Part shown: piece by piece, positions 1 through 5,589 of the stretch
How the letters are laid out: each line of letters starts with the position of its first letter
Position numbering within the stretch: the first letter of the stretch is position 1
NCBI GenBank assembly: GCA_017304505.1
Contig: JAFKKQ010000174.1
Location: 1-5,978, forward strand
Direction of reading: 5' to 3'
Length of the DNA: 5,978 nt
Origin: Hyphomicrobiales bacterium
GTDB lineage: Bacteria > Pseudomonadota > Alphaproteobacteria > Rhizobiales > Xanthobacteraceae
Translations under genes and position numbers: made by a program
The notes under the pieces: generated by a model
What the model was told of the DNA's origin: nothing
The model's database searches: none
Seen by the model: the letters and a program-made list of their open reading frames with translations, nothing else

Positions 1-1
1 G

Positions 2-679
2 AAGAAGATCGCGGCCGGCTCCTCTCATCTTGTCCTGGATATTCCCGTTGGGCCGACAGCCAAGGTCAGGAACATGGAGTCCGCCAACCAGCTGGTGGGG
101 CGCCTTGCCGAGGTCGCTCGTGCGTTCGATGTGCAAGCCAAGATGGTGGTTTCCGATGGTGCCCAGCCAGTTGGCTCGGGGATCGGTCCCGCCCTTGAGG
201 CACGGGATGTGATAGCCGCGCTTCAAGGGACACCGGAGGCTTCAGCAGTCTTACGCGAAAGGGCATGCATCCTTGCGGGAGCGCTCCTGGAGATCGGTGG
301 CGCATGCGGCGAAGGACGCGGCAAGTCGCTGGGGTGGCAGACGCTTGAAGACGGCCGCGCTTGGGCCAAGTTTCAGCGCATCTGCGAGGCGCAGGGCGGC
401 ATGCGTATGCCGCCGGTCGCCAAACAGCAATATCCGCTGGTCACACCGATCTCGGGAGTGGTGGCGGCGATCGACAATCGTAAGATTGCCCGCCTGGCGA
501 AGCTCGCTGGGGCGCCGGAGTCCAAGGCGGCTGGCGTGCACCTGGCCGTGCAAGTGGGAACGCGCGTCTCTGCAGGAGCACCGCTCTGCACTGTGCACGC
601 CGAAACACCGGGTGAGCTCCATTACGCACTCGACTACGCCGCTGCGAATTCTGACCTCATTGAGGTCACGGCGTCATGA
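2..679 (+). CDS. Thymidine/AMP phosphorylase family protein, archaeal type (5' end outside window)
   Basis: Nucleoside or nucleotide phosphorylase: it would cleave a (deoxy)nucleoside, or AMP in the archaeal branch, with phosphate, giving free base and a ribose phosphate. It should be cytosolic. The window holds the last 225 residues of a family protein of roughly 500. The fragment opens on KKIAAGSSHLVLDIPVGPTA, which matches the substrate-binding region containing the conserved lysine of thymidine phosphorylase. SDGAQPVGSGIGPALEARDV follows at visible residues 51-70; this wording is typical of the archaeal-type branch rather than classical DeoA. The last ~85 residues fit the C-terminal PYNP_C domain (TPISGVV to LHYALDY). 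Its stop lies inside the start of the PRPP synthetase gene (ATGA, 676-679), so the two are surely co-translated. Family is secure. Whether the substrate is thymidine or AMP cannot be decided from this fragment. Confidence 0.9.
   Translation, partial: KKIAAGSSHLVLDIPVGPTAKVRNMESANQLVGRLAEVARAFDVQAKMVVSDGAQPVGSGIGPALEARDVIAALQGTPEASAVLRERACILAGALLEIGGACGEGRGKSLGWQTLEDGRAWAKFQRICEAQGGMRMPPVAKQQYPLVTPISGVVAAIDNRKIARLAKLAGAPESKAAGVHLAVQVGTRVSAGAPLCTVHAETPGELHYALDYAAANSDLIEVTAS
652..668 (+). promoter_or_regulatory. 17-base palindrome carrying the prs ribosome site
   Basis: TGACCTCA-T-TGAGGTCA is a perfect 8-bp inverted repeat with a single central base. It lies inside the last codons of the phosphorylase gene and ends 7 bases before the prs ATG at 676. 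The GAGG in its right arm (662-665) is the only Shine-Dalgarno-like sequence upstream of prs. As RNA, the stem (loop opened to at least 3 nt) would hide that site until ribosomes translating the upstream gene open it. As DNA, it could instead be a protein-binding dyad. The symmetry is seen directly; the function is inferred. Confidence 0.45.
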
Positions 680-1560
680 CGCCACGCCTCGTCGTACCGC
701 TTCCTGGAAACGAAGCGCTTGCCGCGTCGATCGGCAGCCATCTTGGCGTCGCCACGGGCGCGCTCCAGACCCGAACATTTCCGGACGGGGAGACGTATCT
801 TCGATTCGAGGATCAATTAGCCGATCGTACCGTGATCCTCATGTGCTCGCTCAACAGGCCTGATCCGAAATTCCTTCCGCTTGTGTTCGCCGCGGATGCT
901 GCGAGAGACCTGGGCGCAGCCAAGGTGATCCTCGTGGCGCCGTATCTCTGCTACATGCGCCAGGACCAGCGGTTTCATCCCCGCGAGGCGCTCACGTCAG
1001 TTTCCTTCGCGCAGCGGATTTCAAAGACGTTTGATGGCCTTGTAACGGTTGACCCGCATCTGCATCGCTTTCGCTCGCTGGATGAAATTTACTCCATCCC
1101 CTCTCGCGTCGTTCACTCGGCCCCCACCGTCGCAACGTGGATAGCGAAGCACGAACCTTCCGCAGTGCTGATTGGCCCGGATATCGAGAGCGAGCAGTGG
1201 GTCAGCGACGTTGCCCGGCGGGCAGGCTCGCCCTATCGCGTGCTGCGCAAGACGCGCTTCGGCGATCGAAGCGTTAGAATAGAGCTTCCCGATTTGACGG
1301 AATTCGACAACCGGCGGCCCGTCTTGATCGACGACATCGTCTCGTCCGGCCGCACCATGATCGAGACAAGTCGGCTTCTCAAAGAGCAGGGGCTGCTGCC
1401 ACCGGTCTGCATCGCAGTGCATGCCCTCTTCACGCCAGACACAGAACGACAGCTGCTCGATGTAGCCGAGCAAGTGGTCACCACCAATACCGTTCCTCAT
1501 CACACCAACGGCATCGATTTGTCACAGGAGATCGCGGCGAACGTGACTGCGGTCTGCTGA
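676..1560 (+). CDS. prs: Ribose-phosphate diphosphokinase (PRPP synthetase), short form
   Basis: Makes PRPP from ribose 5-phosphate and ATP, a cytosolic step feeding nucleotide synthesis and salvage. At 294 residues it is shorter than the usual 310-320 of housekeeping bacterial enzymes. Visible motifs are FPDGE at 35-39, YMRQDQRF at 93-100 (the ATP-binding RQD region), VDPHLH at 125-130 (metal-binding histidines), KTR at 192-194 (catalytic-loop lysine), and the PRPP/ribose-phosphate loop VLIDDIVSSGRTM at 216-228. The DPHLHR wording differs from the DLHA of the housekeeping enzyme and suggests a divergent subgroup, probably a second copy dedicated to this locus. The start is fixed by the ATGA overlap with the phosphorylase, with GAGG ten bases upstream. 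Pairing with a phosphorylase suggests recycling of ribose phosphate from nucleotides. The family call is secure; the specialised role is inferred. Confidence 0.93.
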   Translation: MTPRLVVPLPGNEALAASIGSHLGVATGALQTRTFPDGETYLRFEDQLADRTVILMCSLNRPDPKFLPLVFAADAARDLGAAKVILVAPYLCYMRQDQRFHPREALTSVSFAQRISKTFDGLVTVDPHLHRFRSLDEIYSIPSRVVHSAPTVATWIAKHEPSAVLIGPDIESEQWVSDVARRAGSPYRVLRKTRFGDRSVRIELPDLTEFDNRRPVLIDDIVSSGRTMIETSRLLKEQGLLPPVCIAVHALFTPDTERQLLDVAEQVVTTNTVPHHTNGIDLSQEIAANVTAVC

Positions 1561-1635
1561 ATGAGCGGTAGGCCAGGATTGAGTGGATTCAGTACGCATC
1601 GAAGTGAAAACGGAGAATGCAATAGGAGAATCAAA

Positions 1636-1923
1636 ATGACAAAGCTTCCTTATCTGCGATCGATGTTTGCTACTTGCATGTTGTTTCAGGTGATCTACGT
1701 GCTCTGCGTGCTTCTCTGGCTCGCCTTTCCGGATCTGAAAGGCCACGCGCTGTTGTCCGCCGTCTTCCCGAACTTCACCCTGCTGACGGTGGGAAGCTTC
1801 ATCTACGGTTTGATCGCCAGCATGATCTACGGCTGGATCGCAGCGATCATTTTCGTGTTCTTCTACAATCTTTGGCCTCCAATCGCCGCAGCACTGTTCG
1901 GCGAGCGAATCGCGACCCGCTAA
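1636..1923 (+). CDS. DUF5676-like small membrane protein
   Basis: A 95-residue integral membrane protein with no known biochemical function. It shows a hydrophobic helix at about residues 10-33 and a second hydrophobic stretch at about 50-80 with the pattern GSFIYGLIASMIYGWIAAII, followed by FFYNLW. This GSF-x-G-x(2)-YG arrangement and the closing YN-W resemble DUF5676 membrane proteins, which are often found in metal-resistance islands. The start at 1636 is chosen because AGGAG lies at 1624-1628, seven bases upstream. An in-frame ATG at 1561 abuts the prs stop but has no ribosome site, and the extra 25 residues are polar and unconserved-looking. It lies 75 bases after prs and 45 before the next small membrane gene, so all are probably one transcript. 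The family assignment is from remembered pattern only. Confidence 0.75.
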   Translation: MTKLPYLRSMFATCMLFQVIYVLCVLLWLAFPDLKGHALLSAVFPNFTLLTVGSFIYGLIASMIYGWIAAIIFVFFYNLWPPIAAALFGERIATR

Positions 1924-1968
1924 CCGATGGAAAAGAACTACATCCCCGAACATGAGGAGATTATCTCA

Positions 1969-2205
1969 ATGAGCACTTTGCGGGAATTTCTGGGCTCTAG
2001 GCTCGGCTTAGCTGTGTGTGTTGCTCTGGCAGTGCTGGGCGCCTATCTTCTATGGTCCCACACTGGCCACGTGCTATCGGCGCTGCCCTACGTCATCCTG
2101 CTCGCCTGCCCCTTGCTCCATTTCTTCGGACATGGGCATGGACACGGCCACGCGCACCACGGCGACCGCGCTTCACCCCGTTCCGAAAAGGCTCCAACCC
2201 CCTGA
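1969..2205 (+). CDS. DUF2933-like small membrane protein with His-rich tail
   Basis: A 78-residue protein. After a short amphipathic start (MSTLREFLGSRLG) come two hydrophobic segments, roughly residues 11-27 and 34-51, and then a His/Gly-rich tail, HFFGHGHGHGHAHHGD, which holds eight histidines and could bind Cu, Zn or Ni. This layout matches DUF2933, a small family common beside copper and heavy-metal genes; its function is unknown. ATG at 1969 is preferred over the in-frame ATG at 1927 because GAGGAGA at 1954-1960 sits eight bases before it and the hydrophobic core begins just after it. It is the last plus-strand gene before a convergent junction. Metal binding is inferred from composition only. 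Confidence 0.78.
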   Translation: MSTLREFLGSRLGLAVCVALAVLGAYLLWSHTGHVLSALPYVILLACPLLHFFGHGHGHGHAHHGDRASPRSEKAPTP

Positions 2206-2225
2206 GCGCGGGGCCGGAAACGGAC

Positions 2226-2258
2226 AAAAACCAGTCGAGTTCGTCTGGCCGAACTGAC
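2226..2258 (-). terminator. Probable intrinsic terminator of the minus-strand sulfur operon
   Basis: Read on the minus strand, GTCAGTTCG (2258-2250), a six-base loop, then CGAACT and GAC with one bulged G form a 9-bp stem. Three bases later comes TTTTT (2230-2226). It begins 42 bases after the dioxygenase stop, a normal place for a rho-independent terminator. No T-run follows the stem on the plus strand, so it should act mainly in the minus direction. The U-tract is short and the stem imperfect. The rest of the 2206-2299 gap holds no gene I can support. Confidence 0.5.
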
Positions 2259-2299
2259 GTCATCCCTAGCGCATTGGTTCTCGGATGGGGTTGGCGCGC

Positions 2300-3208
2300 T
2301 CAGTCCCAGGCCGCGCCTTGTAAGGTGTTAAGTGGAATTTTAAGATAGCGTTTGCCGTTGGCCTCAGGGTCAGGCAGCCGCCCACCACGGATGTTCACCT
2401 GCAGGGAGTGGAGGATGAGCTTCGGCATCGGGAGCTCGCGGTCGCGTGTCTCCCGGAGTGCAGCGAATTCCTCCTCGCTCTTTGCCTGCATGAGATGGAT
2501 ATTCTGCGCCTTCTGAAGAGCTACCGTGCTCTCCCAGGCCGGCTTCCTGCCACCCGGGCAGTAATCATGGCCCGTGAACAAACGTGTGTCGTCCGGCAGA
2601 GCAAGAATGCGTTGAATGCTTCTCCACAGTTGGCGCGCGCTGCCTCCGGGGAAGTCGGCGCGGGCAGTGCCGCCATCCGGCATGAAAATCGTGTCATGGA
2701 TGAATGCGACATCGCCAACTACGTAGGCGATCGAAGCGAGCGTGTGGCCCGGCGTGAACAGCACCTCGACGTCCATGTCGCCGATCATGAAACGCTCGCC
2801 ATCGGCGAAGAGGCGGTCCCACTGCGACCCGTCCGCAGGACAACAGCCGGCGATGTTGTAGATGCCTTGCCAGAGTTTTTGGACTTCCACGACTTTCTCG
2901 CCGATCGCGGTCGGCACCCCGGTCCTGTCCTTCAGATATCCCGCCGCAGAGAAGTGATCAGCGTGAGGGTGCGTGTCGAGTATCCACTCGAGCTCGTATC
3001 GCTCGCGCGCGATGTAGGCGAGAAGCTCATCGGCGGAGCGTGTGGCGGTCGCTCCGGATTTCGGATCGAAGTCGAGGACTGGATCAATGATGGCGCAGCG
3101 CTTCGTCTCCGGATCCGCGACAACGTACTGCACACTCGACGTCCGTTTCTCAAAGAAGCCTTTCACGATAGGGCGACCGTTGAGCTTTGATGCATTTTGC
3201 GTCGCCAT
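2300..3208 (-). CDS. MBL-fold persulfide dioxygenase, Blh/ETHE1 type
   Basis: A 302-residue cytosolic metallo-beta-lactamase-fold protein, likely a sulfur (persulfide) dioxygenase that oxidises glutathione persulfide to sulfite and glutathione with one non-haem iron. The metal-binding signature THPHADH is at 79-85. Further expected ligands are His155 (TPGHT), Asp172 (in HDTIFMPDGGTARADFPGG, wording typical of the Blh subgroup) and His214 (TGHDYCPGGR). The C-terminal extension with ELPMPKLILHSLQVNIRGG also fits Blh proteins. The start is ATG at 3208 with GGAG eight bases upstream. It is the last gene of the minus-strand operon, 45 bases after the DUF302 gene, which places it with rhodanese and a TauE/SafE permease as in known BigR-controlled operons. 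Glyoxalase II is the main alternative, but the neighbours and the DFPGG motif argue for persulfide oxidation. Confidence 0.9.
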   Translation of the reverse strand: MATQNASKLNGRPIVKGFFEKRTSSVQYVVADPETKRCAIIDPVLDFDPKSGATATRSADELLAYIARERYELEWILDTHPHADHFSAAGYLKDRTGVPTAIGEKVVEVQKLWQGIYNIAGCCPADGSQWDRLFADGERFMIGDMDVEVLFTPGHTLASIAYVVGDVAFIHDTIFMPDGGTARADFPGGSARQLWRSIQRILALPDDTRLFTGHDYCPGGRKPAWESTVALQKAQNIHLMQAKSEEEFAALRETRDRELPMPKLILHSLQVNIRGGRLPDPEANGKRYLKIPLNTLQGAAWD

Positions 3209-3253
3209 CTGGGAAACTCCGTAAACGAATTTTGAGTGATCCCGTCTTTCAGT

Positions 3254-3640
3254 TCAAAGCCGTTCGATGACTTGCTGTAGTTTCTGTCGGACGGTTTGCG
3301 CTTTCTTCTCCAACTCGGGATTGCCGATCGCCTGCATTGACGCGACCGGATCGATCGCAGCGACTTCGACCTGACCCGAATCAAGTTCCTGCACAATCAC
3401 ATTGCAGGGCAACATGGTGCCGACCTTGTCTTCCAGCTTCAGTGCCTCGTGTGCGAGCTTCGGATTGCAAGCGCCGAGGATTTTGTAACGGCGGAAATCG
3501 ACATCGAGCTTGCGCTTGAGCGTTTCCTTCACGTCAATCTCCGTGATTATGCCGAAGCCCTCCTCCTTCAAGGCGGCCGTGGTCTTGGCGACTGCGTCAT
3601 CGAAGGATGATTGGAGTGTTTGCGCGAAATAGTAGCTCAT
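3254..3640 (-). CDS. DUF302 domain protein
   Basis: A 128-residue soluble protein, almost all of it a DUF302 domain; the biochemical role of this family is not established. Visible features are the opening YYFAQTLQSSFDDAV, the block LGACNPKLAHEAL (Cys58) and the conserved-looking stretch VGTMLPCNVIVQE (Cys79). The two cysteines could take part in thiol or persulfide chemistry, but that is inference. The C-terminus is a charged helix. Start at 3640 is chosen because AGGAG lies nine bases upstream and the domain begins there; the open frame runs upstream to 3715, but those 25 residues are low-complexity polar and would overlap the preceding microprotein gene. It sits between that microprotein (43 bases away) and the persulfide dioxygenase, within one operon. 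DUF302 genes commonly accompany sulfur-oxidation and metal-stress genes. Confidence 0.88.
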   Translation of the reverse strand: MSYYFAQTLQSSFDDAVAKTTAALKEEGFGIITEIDVKETLKRKLDVDFRRYKILGACNPKLAHEALKLEDKVGTMLPCNVIVQELDSGQVEVAAIDPVASMQAIGNPELEKKAQTVRQKLQQVIERL

Positions 3641-3683
3641 TGTCTCATTCTCCTGGGGTGAGAGGTAAGGCGGGCCTGAAGCG

Positions 3684-3797
3684 TCATCGCCGGATGTATT
3701 TGATGAGAGCCGCAACCGCGAGGACCAAGAAGATCAAGACAAGCAGCCACACGAGCCCCATGCCCCACATCCCGATGCCCATCATGTCATTCATCAT
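3684..3797 (-). CDS. 37-residue Met-rich single-pass membrane microprotein
   Basis: I do not recognise a named family. The peptide starts MMNDMMGIGMWGMG, six methionines in 13 residues, then has one hydrophobic helix at about 15-32 (LVWLLVLIFLVLAVAALI), and ends KYIRR, whose positive charges predict the C-terminus in the cytoplasm and the Met-rich end in the periplasm. It resembles the N-terminal half of SHOCT-type small membrane proteins (MMGWG followed by a helix) but lacks the SHOCT domain. The start is a double ATG at 3797 with AGGAG eight bases upstream. The frame stays open upstream to 3998, but that part overlaps the permease gene and is its shadow. It lies 29 bases after the permease and 43 before DUF302. 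The clear ribosome site and membrane design make it a real gene; metal binding by the Met cluster is conjecture. Confidence 0.8.
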   Translation of the reverse strand: MMNDMMGIGMWGMGLVWLLVLIFLVLAVAALIKYIRR

Positions 3798-3826
3798 CTG
3801 CTTTTCTCCTTTGTCGGAGACCGGGC

Positions 3827-4621
3827 TCACGCGAGCGCGATGATGCCGCGTGCGATCACGTAAACGCCAACAGTTACAACAAGGCTTGCGAAGAGAAGGC
3901 TGAGCGCGCGTTTTCGCTGGGACAGCACGCGGCCGAGCGCAACACCAATTGCTCCTCCCATCACGCCTCCTAGGATGAAAAGTGCCGCGATCTTCCAATC
4001 GATCAGACCGGAAGCAGCGTAGCTTGCGGCGGTGGCTGCGCCGAAGGCGGCGACCGCGACGAGCGAAGTGCCGATTGCAAAAGTGAGCGGCATGCCGGTC
4101 GCGAACATCAAGCCTGGCACGATGAGGAAACCGCCGCCAATCCCGAAGAAGCCAGACAGAACGCCGACCACAAAGCCGATCCCGACCAGCAGCGGCAGAA
4201 GCTCGCGCACCGTGTCGGCGGTCAATCGCACACTAGGATCACCAGACCCATCGCGTCGGCGGAACATTGCGAGACCTACGAGGATCATCAGCAGGCCGAA
4301 CAGTAACAGCAGCTTTTCGCCATCGAGTGCTTTGGCAAGCTCGGCGCCGAGAAGTGCGCCAATCGTTCCAGCCGCTGCGAACACCGCTGCGCAACGCCAT
4401 TTGACATTCCCGGCGCGCGCGTGCGTGAGGAGATTCGTGAACGCGCTACCCGAGACTGCGAGGGCGCTCGTTCCGATCGCGACGTGCGGTGGACTCACGT
4501 CAACCAGATAGACGAGCAGCGGCACTGCTAGGATCGAGCCGCCACCTCCGACGAGCCCCAGTACAAGCCCAACTACTCCGCCAGATGCGGTCGCCAGGAG
4601 ATTTGTCGCGAGCGCCGGCAT
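3827..4621 (-). CDS. TauE/SafE (TSUP) family sulfur-anion permease
   Basis: A 264-residue inner-membrane permease, the normal length for this family, with about seven to eight hydrophobic helices. It has the two internal repeats of the family: GLVGGGGSILAVPLL near residues 22-36 and GFFGIGGGFLIVPGLM at 157-172, each in a glycine-rich turn followed by a helix. Members export sulfite, sulfoacetate or related anions; here export of the sulfite made by the persulfide dioxygenase is the natural inference. The start is ATG at 4621, only seven bases after the rhodanese stop. The only ribosome-site candidate, AGAGG, overlaps that stop codon, so translation is probably coupled to the upstream gene. 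Family is secure; the exact substrate and direction are inferred from neighbours. Confidence 0.93.
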   Translation of the reverse strand: MPALATNLLATASGGVVGLVLGLVGGGGSILAVPLLVYLVDVSPPHVAIGTSALAVSGSAFTNLLTHARAGNVKWRCAAVFAAAGTIGALLGAELAKALDGEKLLLLFGLLMILVGLAMFRRRDGSGDPSVRLTADTVRELLPLLVGIGFVVGVLSGFFGIGGGFLIVPGLMFATGMPLTFAIGTSLVAVAAFGAATAASYAASGLIDWKIAALFILGGVMGGAIGVALGRVLSQRKRALSLLFASLVVTVGVYVIARGIIALA

Positions 4622-4628
4622 GAAGCCT

Positions 4629-5159
4629 CTACGCGCTTGCGGCGGTGTGCGGCCGCCGGTTCCAAGGAGCGAGCGCGAGCAGCCGGGCCATGCCGCAGGT
4701 CCCAGTCAGTCCGGCAAACACAAGGCCGGCTCCGACCACACCAGCGACTATGTAAAAGGCAGGATGAAGCAGAGCCCCGGAGACCACACCAATGAGCGCC
4801 AATGTTCCCGCGGCAATCTGGACCTGCCGCATCAATTCGAGGGGCTGCCGCCTGTTCCTCACGATCGGCAGGCCTGCGGACTTCCAGGCCTCGATGCCTC
4901 CCTCCAGAATGTAAGCGTCGGAGTCGGTGACAGAGCCAAGCCGCTCGGCCGCTGCGTTGGTGCGGCTACCGGACCGGCAATGGAAGATCACCGCCGGCGC
5001 ACGGTGATCGAGCGGACCAGCGATCTGCGAAAGAGCATAATGCTTAGCGCCGGGAATACGCTCACGCGCATGCTCGTCCGCCTCGCGCACGTCCACAACA
5101 GTTGCGCCACACTCGACAAGGCGCTTCGCGTCTTCGGCAGAAATCGGCTGCACCGTCAT
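4629..5159 (-). CDS. Rhodanese domain fused to DUF2892 membrane domain (YgaP-like)
   Basis: A 176-residue membrane-anchored sulfurtransferase. Residues 5-100 form a rhodanese domain with VVDVREADEHARERIPGA at 21-38, the active-site loop HCRSGSRT at 60-67 (catalytic Cys61) and LEGGIEAWKSAGLP at 85-98. Residues 104-165 form a DUF2892 unit: RQPLELMRQVQIAAG, two hydrophobic helices, and GTCGMARLL at 153-161. The same architecture occurs in E. coli YgaP. It would carry sulfane sulfur as a cysteine persulfide near the membrane and pass it to thiols for the persulfide dioxygenase. ATG at 5159 is preferred: AAGGA is seven bases upstream and the rhodanese fold begins there. A longer frame to 5258 would add Arg-rich residues unlike the family and run into the repressor remnant. 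It lies 95 bases after that remnant, first intact gene of the operon. Confidence 0.92.
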   Translation of the reverse strand: MTVQPISAEDAKRLVECGATVVDVREADEHARERIPGAKHYALSQIAGPLDHRAPAVIFHCRSGSRTNAAAERLGSVTDSDAYILEGGIEAWKSAGLPIVRNRRQPLELMRQVQIAAGTLALIGVVSGALLHPAFYIVAGVVGAGLVFAGLTGTCGMARLLALAPWNRRPHTAASA

Positions 5160-5254
5160 GTTTTTTTCCTTTTCTGCTTCGTAGCCTGGAGGCCGCGAGC
5201 TTCGATTCACTGGCCGAGATCGTCTGAACCAAACCCGATCCAGACCGGCGCGCT

Positions 5255-5490
5255 TCAACCGGCCGCGATGTCTGGGCAGAACAGGTCCTTCAGCAGTTCG
5301 AGCACTTTCGCAGCCTTGGGGTCTGCAATCCGGTAGTGCATCATCTGTGACTCACCGTCAACTCCGGGCGCGCGATGAGGTGGCATAGGATCAGAAGCCG
5401 CTTCTCATTGGCCATGAGCTTCAAAAGCTGCGCCGCCTCCGACGCCCTCGTCTCCAGCTCCAAAAGCTTCGTCAGTTGCGCGACCGTCAT
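5255..5490 (-). pseudogene. ArsR-family (BigR/SqrR-like) repressor with helix-turn-helix deleted and frame shifted
   Basis: From ATG at 5490 (GGAGG four bases upstream) the frame reads 49 residues: MTVAQLTKLL, then LLKLMANEKRLLILCHLIAR at 22-41 and PELTVSHR, and stops at 5341-5343. One frame over, 5350-5258 reads SQMMHYRIADPKAAKVLELL and then KDLFCPDIAAG before a stop at 5255-5257. These are the beginning and the end of a BigR-type winged-helix repressor. About 30 residues that should carry the recognition helix (the usual SQSALSQHL region) and the first wing strand are gone, with a loss of 3n+1 bases. Cys36 and the cysteine of DLFC correspond to the redox pair of BigR/SqrR that senses persulfides. 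The gene heads the sulfur operon and faces the multicopper oxidase, the usual place for its own regulator. No DNA-binding product is possible. A 49-residue peptide could still be made. Confidence 0.88.
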
Positions 5491-5506
5491 CCGTCCTCCA
5501 TTAGCA

Positions 5507-5535
5507 TTGACTTAATTAGGAAGTGTTCACATATC
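5507..5535 (+). promoter_or_regulatory. Candidate promoter for the multicopper oxidase
   Basis: TTGACT (5507-5512), a 17-base spacer and CATATC (5530-5535, three of six consensus bases) form a sigma70-like promoter pointing to the oxidase start at 5590, leaving a leader of about 45-50 bases. The spacer contains an AT-rich stretch, TTAATTA. The -35 match is strong and the -10 weak, which is common in alphaproteobacteria. Confidence 0.4.
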
Positions 5536-5541
5536 CGTCAA
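5513..5541 (-). promoter_or_regulatory. Candidate promoter for the minus-strand sulfur operon
   Basis: On the minus strand TTGACG (5541-5536) is a good -35. Downstream, TAATTA (5518-5513) lies at 17-base spacing and CCTAAT (5520-5515) at 15-base spacing; neither is a close -10. Transcription would start about 10-20 bases before the repressor remnant ATG at 5490. A small dyad, GTG-TT-CAC (5523-5530), lies within it and could be part of an operator. It overlaps the oppositely directed candidate almost completely. Confidence 0.35.
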
Positions 5542-5589
5542 GGCCCGGCGATTTCGCAATCTGGGCGTTGGAACGGAAGGACGACATCA

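Noticed and set aside
1561..1635. ATG directly after the prs stop as start of the DUF5676-like gene, or a promoter in this gap
   Set aside because: No ribosome site precedes 1561, and the 25 extra residues are polar. TTGAGT at 1579-1584 has no acceptable -10 at normal spacing.
2197..2212. CCCC/GGGG hairpin at the end of the DUF2933-like gene as a plus-strand terminator
   Set aside because: The stem is only four pairs, it overlaps the stop codon, and no T-run follows.
2408..3190. 260-codon plus-strand open frame opposite the persulfide dioxygenase
   Set aside because: It lies wholly antisense to a gene with complete metal-binding motifs. The product is Arg/Val-rich without domain patterns, and there is no ribosome site. 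High GC at third positions explains the open frame.
4032..4511. 159-codon plus-strand open frame opposite the TSUP permease
   Set aside because: It is a shadow of a well-supported membrane protein gene. Its Pro/Ser/Arg composition is what a reversed hydrophobic gene gives.
5218..5245. Interleaved short inverted repeats (GATCG/CGATC and GTCTG/CAGAC) between the repressor remnant and rhodanese, as a possible pseudoknot
   Set aside because: Each arm is only five bases, part of it overlaps the 3' end of the remnant, and such pairs are expected by chance at this GC content.
5160..5258. Longer start for the rhodanese at 5258
   Set aside because: The added 33 residues are Arg-rich and unlike the family, and the start lies at the very end of the repressor remnant. 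ATG at 5159 has its own ribosome site at the domain boundary.
4620..5336. 238-codon plus-strand open frame opposite the rhodanese gene
   Set aside because: It is antisense to the clear rhodanese-DUF2892 gene and the repressor remnant, and its product shows no recognisable pattern.
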